18,698 nt of DNA from a bacterium. GTDB lineage: Bacteria > Latescibacterota > Latescibacteria > Latescibacterales > Latescibacteraceae. The DNA lies in assembly GCA_021372535.1 (NCBI GenBank), contig JAJFUH010000095.1:1-18698 (forward strand), read 5' to 3'. The position numbers were made by a program, and so were the translations under genes. This document shows positions 1 to 6,571 of this stretch, in pieces; position 1 is the stretch's first letter, and the number at the start of each line of letters is the position of its first letter. Under the pieces are notes generated by a model. The model searched no databases. It saw nothing but the letters and a program-made list of their open reading frames with translations, and was not told the origin of the DNA.

Positions 1-336
1 ATGATCGGCCCCGATCCGACCAACTATGTCGGTACCTCCATGCATGCATGGTATCCCGACTACTTTTTTCACAAGGGCGGAATCATAAACTTCACACGAT
101 TTATCGCGAGCTATTACGGCGACAAGGGGGTTCGGTGCAATTGCGTAAGCCCCGGCGGCCTGTACCAGCCTTCCATGCCCGAAGCCTTCGTCAATAACTA
201 CTGCAGCAGGACGATATTCGACCGTCTTGCGAACGATACCGATCTCAAAGGGGTTATCGTCTTCCTGGCATCGGACGCATCTGCCTATATCACCGGTGTC
301 AACATCCCTGTGGACGGCGGATATACAGCGAAATAA
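1..336 (+). CDS. Short-chain dehydrogenase/reductase (SDR), 3' part only
   Basis: This is the C-terminal part of an NAD(P)-dependent classical SDR oxidoreductase. The reading frame is open from base 1, so the N-terminal Rossmann half, including the glycine-rich cofactor loop, lies outside the window; the ATG at base 1 is probably internal. The catalytic YxxxK motif is seen as Tyr21-x3-Lys25 of the visible part. It is followed by the conserved NCVSPGG stretch after the next helix and strand, and by the typical C-terminal ITGVNIPVDGGY ending. The substrate cannot be read, but SDRs of this type oxidise sugar or polyol hydroxyls and would fit the neighbouring catabolic operon. The gene converges on the minus-strand operon with a 33-bp gap, so it is not co-transcribed with it. 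Confidence 0.88.
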   Translation: MIGPDPTNYVGTSMHAWYPDYFFHKGGIINFTRFIASYYGDKGVRCNCVSPGGLYQPSMPEAFVNNYCSRTIFDRLANDTDLKGVIVFLASDASAYITGVNIPVDGGYTAK

Positions 337-369
337 GGCCCGGAATCATCGAAAGAAAAACGCCGGGAA

Positions 370-1554
370 TCACGATCGCTCGTTTTTGTAGACCACGACG
401 CCCCCGACAATTGTATACCGCAGCTCCAGCTGCCGGTCGAGTATGATGATGTCTCCGTCCCGGCCCTCCGCTATTTCTCCCTTGTTGAGTCCCATGAGCT
501 CCGCGGGCGTTTTGGAACACACACGGCTTGCAGTTGCGATATCTTTCCCGAAAAGCTTTAATGCGTTTCGGAAGCTGTCGAGAGGAGTGAGTGCGCTTCC
601 GGCGAGCTCCATGTTGCGGTCGAGCATGCGGACACCGTTGTTACAGCCGTCGATCTCCACATTGCCCCAGCTTCCCGGCAGGGTGTACCGTCCCGGAGGA
701 AGACCGGCGCCGTAGTTGCTGTCGGTGACGAATACGAGACGTCCGGGTGTTTTGCACCGGAACGTTTTCTCGACGAGGAGAGGATGGACATGGGTGCCGT
801 CGCCGATGATCTCGCAGGTTACGCGGTCCTCGACGAGCAGATAGTCGACGAGCCCTGCCGGATAAACCCCGGGATCGGGGTCGGTAATGTCGGGAAGCTC
901 GAAGGTATCGAAGAGGTGGGTGACGAGCCGCGCGCCTGAATCGACCGCAATCCGCGCCTGTTCTATCGTGGCGAGTGTGTGCGCGATGCTGACAATGATG
1001 CCGTCCTCAGAAAGCTCTCGGATGCATCCCGGTGCACCGTCGAGCTCGGGCGAAACGTCCCACAGTTTTATAAAGCCTCTTCCGGCTTCACGGAGCATGC
1101 CGGTGATCTTTGAGCTGATGGGTGCGAGGTCCTTCGATACACCGGCTCCGGTTTGCGCGAGATAGGGGGATTCGAGCCTGAATCCAAGTATCTGGGGTGT
1201 TTTACGAAGATCGTCGGTTTCGCTGAAATAACGTCTGAAATTCGCTGCGTTGACTTCCGGAGGGCCGAACAGGGTCGGGTAGAACGTCGTTGTCCCCCGT
1301 GAAGCCTCGAGATGCGCATATTCTTCGAGCGTACCCTTATCGGTCGATACCGTGCCGATGCCGTGGGTGTGCAGGTCGATGAGACCGGGGAGGACGTAGT
1401 TTCCTGCGGCGTCGATTTCGGTTTCATGGTGAGATGCCGCTCTTTCAAAGCCGATCTTGCCGTCATGGATGGAGACATCGCAGGTTTCGATCGTTCCGTC
1501 CGGCAAAAGCACATCGCCGTTTCTGATGATCATGGTGCCTGTTTTCCCTGCCAT
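370..1554 (-). CDS. NagA-like amidohydrolase (N-acetylglucosamine-6-phosphate deacetylase family)
   Basis: A 394-residue metal-dependent deacetylase of the amidohydrolase superfamily, close to the usual NagA length. The N-terminal beta-sandwich strand is followed by PGLIDLHTHG with His62 and His64. Other expected ligands are in order: Glu128 (GFRLESP), His192 (IAHTLAT), His213 (THLFDTF), His255 (GDGTHVHP) and catalytic Asp278 (FVTDSN). These match the order and spacing of the E. coli NagA residues Glu131, His195, His216, His251 and Asp273. A C-terminal GDGDIIILD segment closes the second sandwich half. The family removes acetyl groups from N-acetyl amino sugars. No sugar kinase is in the window, so the substrate may not be phosphorylated. 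The ATG is preceded by AGGGAGAG at good spacing. It is the last gene of the minus-strand operon, 70 bp after the isomerase. Confidence 0.85.
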   Translation of the reverse strand: MAGKTGTMIIRNGDVLLPDGTIETCDVSIHDGKIGFERAASHHETEIDAAGNYVLPGLIDLHTHGIGTVSTDKGTLEEYAHLEASRGTTTFYPTLFGPPEVNAANFRRYFSETDDLRKTPQILGFRLESPYLAQTGAGVSKDLAPISSKITGMLREAGRGFIKLWDVSPELDGAPGCIRELSEDGIIVSIAHTLATIEQARIAVDSGARLVTHLFDTFELPDITDPDPGVYPAGLVDYLLVEDRVTCEIIGDGTHVHPLLVEKTFRCKTPGRLVFVTDSNYGAGLPPGRYTLPGSWGNVEIDGCNNGVRMLDRNMELAGSALTPLDSFRNALKLFGKDIATASRVCSKTPAELMGLNKGEIAEGRDGDIIILDRQLELRYTIVGGVVVYKNERS

Positions 1555-1624
1555 AATAGCTCTCCCTGATGGTATATATGCATCCGGTCAGATAATCATC
1601 CTGCGATACTGTTCCCCGGATAAA

Positions 1625-3094
1625 TCATCCATTCGCAGCGATGACACTTTCGATGCCGAGAATATCGGCGATTTTTTGTATGGTGTGGGCACGGTGGCCG
1701 ATACCCAGGGCAAAGTGATGGGTCGGTCCTTCCGACACCCAGCGCTTGAGAAATGTACGGATATCGGGCTTGAAATACCCGTGGGTATTCGTGTTGCCTG
1801 TCGGCGGAATCGGGCCTTTGAGGGATTCACCCTCGGCAATGATGAATTTGAAACGGCCGTCGCCGGTCGTATTGATGCTGAGCATGGTAATCGGGCCCTC
1901 TTTTATGTTGAATTCGACGCTCGCTCCCGAACCGGGTTTACCGTGATATTTTAAAAGGCTTCTCAGGACGGGTTTCCGGTCGGCTATGTTTATGTGATGG
2001 GGGCCGTCATGTCCGACGAGCACCGATCCTCTGGTGAAATCGATGGGATGAAATTCCGCGAAGCTTCCTCCCATTTCCAGGCGATCCATGATCATCATGG
2101 CGATGCATGTCTTGAGATCAGATTCCCCGCACATGGGGAAACCGGCAGCGGTGAGGAGGGAATTACCGACAATCAGGTTGGTCACAAGCCTGCGCATCTC
2201 GCTTCCTTCCCCGGCTTCATAATAATATGCCAGACCGTCGAGCTCCTTTTCCTCTATGAACTTGTCGAGCGCGACAGCGGCGCGGGCGGCGGTATGGAGG
2301 TCTTCATCGGTCACTCTGCAGGCGATGGGATCCGATCCCGGGTCGGGCATGTCGAACATCGCGCTGATCCGCTCCTTTTTAGCTTCGATCTCGGAATCGG
2401 TCACCGTTCTCTGAAGACGGAGGAGGTCTTCGGCCTCGGTCTGTACGATGTGGCAGCCGAATGCCGCTGTCAGCGCGGTCGGATCGGTGTGCATGTCGAG
2501 CATGGATTCGAGCACATGGCCGAAATGCCCGATACGCGCTCCCTTGAGATCGTGCAGGACCTTCGCTATACCGCACCATTCCGCGATCTCGGTGTCCGCT
2601 TCCGGATCGCCATCGAGCGTGCCGATTATGACTTGCGGGGGTCTTTTTCCCATTCTGACAGCTACGCCCGTAAATTCGGGAACGGCGCAGAAATCATCGT
2701 TGCAGAGCTGCATGTAGGTGGACGCTTTCGTGTAATCGAGCGCTTTGAGGGGTTGAAGAGCGACGAGTACGACCGGGATATCGAGTTCACGTATGAGAAT
2801 GCCGAAAGTCGAGGATGTGGCATAGGTGACCATGTCGCAGAAAATGAGATCGGGAGCCGCCGCTTTCAGCTTCGGGAGGAGAGCGTAAGCCCCGCGGGCA
2901 TCATCGATGAGACCGAAATCGGTGACCGTGACGCCGTTCTTTCTGACTTTATCGACAAAAACCCTCTGCTTTCGGTGCATTTCGTCAAGAAGCCCCTCGA
3001 ACTGCGACCAGTAGGTATAATGTCCGACCCCGAAAACACCGATATGAGCCGTGAGTTTTTTCCTCCGCTCGATTGAAATCATGTTTTTTTTCAC
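1625..3094 (-). CDS. AraA-like sugar isomerase (L-arabinose/L-fucose isomerase superfamily)
   Basis: A 489-residue cytoplasmic protein, about the length of L-arabinose isomerase. The C-terminal half carries the family's metal site: Glu324 in CGESDLKT (AraA has AEGDWKTA), Glu347 in AEFHPIDF, His362 in VGHDGPHH and His459/460 in GPTHHFALGIGH. These correspond to E. coli AraA Glu306, Glu333, His350 and His450. Family members interconvert aldoses and ketoses with manganese. The N-terminal half is diverged, so the substrate is unlikely to be plain arabinose. The GTG start at 3094 is preferred: GAGGGGGA sits 4-5 nt upstream, whereas the ATG at 3082 is too far from it. The gene lies between a sodium symporter and the NagA-like gene. 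The reaction is inferred from the family. Confidence 0.8.
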   Translation of the reverse strand: MKKNMISIERRKKLTAHIGVFGVGHYTYWSQFEGLLDEMHRKQRVFVDKVRKNGVTVTDFGLIDDARGAYALLPKLKAAAPDLIFCDMVTYATSSTFGILIRELDIPVVLVALQPLKALDYTKASTYMQLCNDDFCAVPEFTGVAVRMGKRPPQVIIGTLDGDPEADTEIAEWCGIAKVLHDLKGARIGHFGHVLESMLDMHTDPTALTAAFGCHIVQTEAEDLLRLQRTVTDSEIEAKKERISAMFDMPDPGSDPIACRVTDEDLHTAARAAVALDKFIEEKELDGLAYYYEAGEGSEMRRLVTNLIVGNSLLTAAGFPMCGESDLKTCIAMMIMDRLEMGGSFAEFHPIDFTRGSVLVGHDGPHHINIADRKPVLRSLLKYHGKPGSGASVEFNIKEGPITMLSINTTGDGRFKFIIAEGESLKGPIPPTGNTNTHGYFKPDIRTFLKRWVSEGPTHHFALGIGHRAHTIQKIADILGIESVIAANG

Positions 3095-3118
3095 GCTGTC
3101 CCCCTCAATTCGATATCA

Positions 3119-3166
3119 CCTCTGTCGATCAGTCCTTTTGTCTCTTTGCTCCTTAGTCACTTTGTC
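3119..3166 (-). repeat. Degenerate tandem repeat, 8-nt period, six units
   Basis: Read on the minus strand, six consecutive 8-mers follow one another: GACAAAGT, GACTAAGG, AGCAAAGA, GACAAAAG, GACTGATC, GACAGAGG. They share a purine-rich GACAAAG-like core. The array covers the last codons and the TAA of the sodium symporter (ending RQSD) and most of the gap to the isomerase start. No T-run follows, so it is not a simple terminator. Its function is unknown. Confidence 0.6.
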
Positions 3167-4649
3167 TTTCAGAATTGTGGAACGAAAACAACCCTTTCAG
3201 TTGTTCGGCGGTCGGTTTTTCAAAGAACCGGCTTGCCGGAATCCCGACTATCACCGTGGTAAAAATAGTAACGCCGCCGTACCACCAGTGGGGTAGGCTT
3301 GTCCATGTCCAGACCATGTACAGGGCCAGTGCTCCAGCGATAAACCCGATACATGAACCTCCCGCATTCGCGCCCGGAACGAACATGCCGAGGATGAAAA
3401 TTCCGAGCAGCAGACCGAGAAACGTTCCGGTTATCTTGGCGATTATCTCTAGAAGATGCTCGCCCAGATACGGTGCCACAAGGGCCGCCGCGATAACGAG
3501 AACGCCGAAAAAGCCGCTGAGGAACCTGCTTGTAGCCACACCGATATCGCGGCCCGAGAGCCAGTCATATACAATCACGGCTGTCAGGCTGTTGATGCCG
3601 CTGTCGATGGTGCTCATGGCCGCCGCAAACAATCCTGCGAGCAGGAGGCCGACCAATCCGGCTGAGGGTATCACGGTGGCGACAAAGTGCGGCAGCAGCT
3701 GGTCCTCCCTGAACAGCTCGGGAAATCCGGCTGCACCGGGCTTATTGTAAAAAACGTACAGGGTTGTCCCGACCAGAAAGAACGTCAGGCACACAACCGT
3801 GGAGACAATCCCGCTGATGAGCAGCGACAGGCGGGCTTCAGCCAGATTTCTGGTGCTCACATACCGCTGCGCCGTGGTTTGCGCCACGGTATACCCCGGC
3901 AGATACATGAACAGCGCGAATGCGCATGCGGAGAAAAAATTACGGCGCTCATGAAGATCGAGGTGCATGTTGAACATCCGGAATTTGTTGTGTTCGGAGC
4001 CATATGTGATTACCTTCAAAAATCCACCCTCAATATGGTGCTGCGCCAGATAGAGTACTATAAACATACATCCGCCGAGAATGATTGTCTGGAGAACATC
4101 GCTCCAGACGACCGCTTCGACTCCCCCGAGGGTTGTATACACGACCGCAACCATGCCGATGCCGATGAGCATCCAGACCATCTGTGCTTCGGTCAGTCCC
4201 ATGACCGACTGCATGATAAGCCCCATGCCGTAGAGCATGCTGCCCATCCATCCGATTGCATACCCTGCAAACAGAAGGGTTCCGAGACGGCGCATCGGGC
4301 GGTTGAACCGTATCTCGAGATACTCATAGATGCTGACGAGATTGTGGCGGCGGAAAAGCGGCACGTAGATGAACCATAAAAGGGGAACGATAACGAATGG
4401 TATAAAGAGTAATGTCAGGAATAAATGATAATCTTCATACGCGCCCTCGCGGGGATATGCGAGAAACGATATGGAGCTGAACGAAGTGGCGAACAGTGAA
4501 ATGCCCACTGCAATCCAGTTCATTTTCCGTCCCCCGACAAAATAATCCTCGTTGGATTTCTGCCGTTTGGTAAAATACACGCCGATCCCGAATATCGTGA
4601 CCAGATATCCGATAAAAATAATCCAGTCGATGAGACTCAATGCTTTCAT
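3153..4649 (-). CDS. Sodium:solute symporter (SSS family)
   Basis: A 498-residue inner-membrane sodium symporter of the SSS/SGLT family (LeuT fold), with about 13 hydrophobic helices spread over its length. Recognisable signatures are TM1 (residues 7-27) followed by DYFVGGR (36-41), YTTLGGVEAVVWSD (171-184), QTTAQRYVSTRN (257-268) and the AAAMSTIDSGINS helix (342-354), which in vSGLT carries the conserved Na2-site serines. The family imports sugars, sugar acids, vitamins or amino acids with sodium; the substrate is not readable. The C-terminal residues are encoded by the start of an 8-nt repeat array. It sits 21 bp after the small coupled paralogues and 58 bp before the isomerase, so it likely feeds that pathway. 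It is the second SSS transporter of the operon. Confidence 0.93.
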   Translation of the reverse strand: MKALSLIDWIIFIGYLVTIFGIGVYFTKRQKSNEDYFVGGRKMNWIAVGISLFATSFSSISFLAYPREGAYEDYHLFLTLLFIPFVIVPLLWFIYVPLFRRHNLVSIYEYLEIRFNRPMRRLGTLLFAGYAIGWMGSMLYGMGLIMQSVMGLTEAQMVWMLIGIGMVAVVYTTLGGVEAVVWSDVLQTIILGGCMFIVLYLAQHHIEGGFLKVITYGSEHNKFRMFNMHLDLHERRNFFSACAFALFMYLPGYTVAQTTAQRYVSTRNLAEARLSLLISGIVSTVVCLTFFLVGTTLYVFYNKPGAAGFPELFREDQLLPHFVATVIPSAGLVGLLLAGLFAAAMSTIDSGINSLTAVIVYDWLSGRDIGVATSRFLSGFFGVLVIAAALVAPYLGEHLLEIIAKITGTFLGLLLGIFILGMFVPGANAGGSCIGFIAGALALYMVWTWTSLPHWWYGGVTIFTTVIVGIPASRFFEKPTAEQLKGLFSFHNSERQSD

Positions 4650-4670
4650 GGACAGTTGTTTCCTTCCCTG

Positions 4671-5105
4671 TCAGGCTCTCTTCTTTACTGTTACCTTACA
4701 TTTGGCTTTTTCGCATTCGGAAAGATCAATCGAGTATTCATACCCGAGCGGTTCGAGCACACGGCGGTACAAAACGTTGCAGTGTTCGCAGTAATCGGGG
4801 TACGGGGCGAAATGTGACAACTCGAGAAGTCTTCCCTTTGATGGGCAGGTATGCATGGTTATGGAGAATTCTCCGGCTTCCTCGTCAAGCTCCATGGTAA
4901 AATCGGCGGCTTCCTCGTTGAGCGTATGGCTCCAGTACATCCAGCAGCCCCGCAGGCCGTGCTCTTCCACAAGACTCCTGAGATTACCCAGAAAATTGTC
5001 AGAAAGATAATTCCAGAAGTCCACGACAGCGTCTTTCCCGCCCCTGCTTTCAAGATATTTAAACAGCTCGCTGTATGCGGGGATGAAATCGGTGCAGGTA
5101 ATCAT
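4671..5105 (-). CDS. Small cysteine-rich protein, possible ATC-hydrolase-like fold (distal member of paralogue pair)
   Basis: A 144-residue soluble protein with no signal peptide or membrane helix. An N-terminal helical part (residues 10-55, with YLESRGGKDAVVDF and SLVEEHGL) is followed by a cysteine-bearing half: Cys87 in TCPSKG, Cys106 and Cys109 in DYCEHC, and Cys131 and Cys136 near the end (SECEKAKC). This layout recalls the L-2-amino-thiazoline-4-carboxylate hydrolase-like family (CP near the middle, a C-x2-C, a terminal C-x4-C), but this is weak recall and not a firm assignment. Its ATG overlaps the stop of the preceding gene as ATGA (5102-5105), which implies translational coupling. 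It aligns over most of its length with that preceding protein, so the two probably form one complex. Function unknown. Confidence 0.75.
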   Translation of the reverse strand: MITCTDFIPAYSELFKYLESRGGKDAVVDFWNYLSDNFLGNLRSLVEEHGLRGCWMYWSHTLNEEAADFTMELDEEAGEFSITMHTCPSKGRLLELSHFAPYPDYCEHCNVLYRRVLEPLGYEYSIDLSECEKAKCKVTVKKRA

Positions 5106-5569
5106 GAACGCCTCCTGAAAAAACGCTGGGTGTTCCGCCCCGTGGCATCGTCATATTCGACAAGCTCGAACGTATAGGGAGTGCCAAGGCAGAGCGCTTT
5201 ATTCACCGATTCGATCGTTTCACGGTAGAGGCGGGCGATGGTGTACCCGTGTTGTCGCATGTGTTCGACTGCCGGATTCGACAGCACATATATTAAAAGC
5301 TCATCAACAGAGAGCGATGTTTCGATTTTTCCGCCCTCGATGCCATAAATATTTTCAAAATGCTCCCTGAGGGCGGACAGGCCCTCTTCGACAAGGCTCG
5401 TCACAAGAGGGGCATAGTAAGCGATAGTGAACTGATGGAGATACTCGCGCACAGCCTCTTCTCCGTAGCGGGTATGCAGATACTCGATCCCCGTGCTCAG
5501 CGCGCCGTGAAAATCCTTGTGGAGATACACGTTATCGGAAGCGCGTCGCTCCATGACCTCTTTTGTCAT
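5102..5569 (-). CDS. Small protein related to the following gene (proximal member of paralogue pair)
   Basis: A 155-residue soluble protein. The open frame extends upstream to 5680, but the ATG at 5569 is chosen because it forms an ATGA overlap (5566-5569) with the stop of the DapA-like gene and a longer start would lie deep inside that gene. It aligns with the next protein: YLHTRYGEEAVREY against YLESRGGKDAVVDF, SLVEEGLSAL against SLVEEHGLRG, and similar helix lengths to the end (ELVEYDDATG against SIDLSECEKA). The C-x2-C and terminal cysteine pairs of its partner are absent; only Cys127 remains. One copy therefore looks non-catalytic or structural. Being coupled at both ends, it should be made in step with the lyase and with its paralogue. 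Function unknown. Confidence 0.72.
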   Translation of the reverse strand: MTKEVMERRASDNVYLHKDFHGALSTGIEYLHTRYGEEAVREYLHQFTIAYYAPLVTSLVEEGLSALREHFENIYGIEGGKIETSLSVDELLIYVLSNPAVEHMRQHGYTIARLYRETIESVNKALCLGTPYTFELVEYDDATGRNTQRFFRRRS

Positions 5570-6519
5570 CGCCCCAGAACCCCTTTCTCCGGAAACAGCA
5601 CGTCTCTCTCCTCTTTCAGAATCCGCCCGATTACCCGGATGCATGACGGAGTGAGGGGGTAATTCGGGAAATTTCTCCATGTGCTGAAGATTCCCATGTC
5701 CACGAGAAGCTTCTTTTCACCCGAGAGCCAGCATGAGATATTTCTGCCGCCGTAGATGGCGTACATGATACGGTTCATCTTTCTCTGGATACGCTGTGCC
5801 TGTTTGATGTCGCCGGCACGCACCGCTTCGAGAATTCTGCCTGCAAGGTGGCCGTTGAAAACACCGCCGCCGAGAAGAAGCCCGTCATAGCCCATCTCGA
5901 GATACTTGACACAATCGAATTCGTACCCTGACAGGAGGCTGAGCTCAGGCCGCTTTTTACGGGCTGCAAGGGCTGTACGGGTGTGTTCGGGATCGAGAGA
6001 ACTGTCCTTGATCATGATAACGTTCTTTTCGAGATATACCTTCTTCAGCACAGTCGCCGGAACAGAAACCGGACCGAAGCTGCCGCGGTCGTAAATGCCG
6101 ACAGGAAGCGGACTCCGGCGGATTGCCCCGATGTAATGGTTTGTCAGGTTCGCGGGCGTTGCGTTCATGAAAAAATTCGGCGGCGCGATAACCGCAATAT
6201 CGGCGCCGTCCTCGGCTGCCATGCGGGAATTATCGAGCACACGGGCCATGGAATTGTCGGTGACCTGTACTGCGATAACGAGCTTTCCCGCGACATGCTT
6301 CACTACCGTACGAACAAGTATCCTGCGCTCGTGATCGGGGAGCCATGGGCCTTCGCCGTTACTCCCTGCGAGGAAAAGGCCGTTGACTCCGAGGCTGAGA
6401 TGGTGGTCGACCATGCGTTTTACATCGTCGGTATTGACTGTCATGTTATCGGTCAGGGGCGTGGGCGCTGCAGACCAGACGCCGGTCAGCCGTGCCCTCT
6501 CGGGTATGATGGTATCCAT
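5566..6519 (-). CDS. DapA-superfamily Schiff-base aldolase/lyase
   Basis: A 317-residue TIM-barrel enzyme of the dihydrodipicolinate synthase/N-acetylneuraminate lyase family, of normal length. The Schiff-base lysine is Lys171 (IMIKDSS) and the conserved tyrosine is Tyr143 (GIYDRG). The substrate loop reads GSNGEGPW (52-59) where true DapA has GTTGE, and PPNFFMN carries Phe where DapA often has Tyr. This argues against lysine biosynthesis and for cleavage or dehydration of a sugar-derived keto acid. The frame is open to 6645, but the ATG at 6519 is chosen: GAGGT lies 8-9 nt upstream and the domain starts there, 52 bp after the HEAT-symporter stop. The stop overlaps the next start (ATGA). The product is inferred to be pyruvate or a similar fragment. 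Confidence 0.87.
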   Translation of the reverse strand: MDTIIPERARLTGVWSAAPTPLTDNMTVNTDDVKRMVDHHLSLGVNGLFLAGSNGEGPWLPDHERRILVRTVVKHVAGKLVIAVQVTDNSMARVLDNSRMAAEDGADIAVIAPPNFFMNATPANLTNHYIGAIRRSPLPVGIYDRGSFGPVSVPATVLKKVYLEKNVIMIKDSSLDPEHTRTALAARKKRPELSLLSGYEFDCVKYLEMGYDGLLLGGGVFNGHLAGRILEAVRAGDIKQAQRIQRKMNRIMYAIYGGRNISCWLSGEKKLLVDMGIFSTWRNFPNYPLTPSCIRVIGRILKEERDVLFPEKGVLGR

Positions 6520-6571
6520 GGGTAGGACCTCATTCTGATGACTGATACAGTTTCGCGTATTGAACATTCCT

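Noticed and set aside
337-369. CCCGG...CCGGG pairing between the convergent SDR and NagA-like genes, as a bidirectional terminator
   Set aside because: The stem is only about 5 bp with a loop near 20 nt and no clear T-run on either strand. A terminator is expected here but is not supported.
1994-3076. Long plus-strand open frame (360 codons) opposite the isomerase gene
   Set aside because: The minus strand shows clear AraA-family metal-site motifs and a ribosome-binding site. The plus-strand frame has no recognisable domain and is a shadow.
3119-3166. Considered as a CRISPR-like array
   Set aside because: Units are 8 nt and degenerate, without spacers; no cas genes are present.
3687-4379. 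Plus-strand open frame (230 codons) opposite the second symporter gene
   Set aside because: It is rich in His, Glu and Asp as expected from antisense of a membrane protein gene, and shows no family motif.
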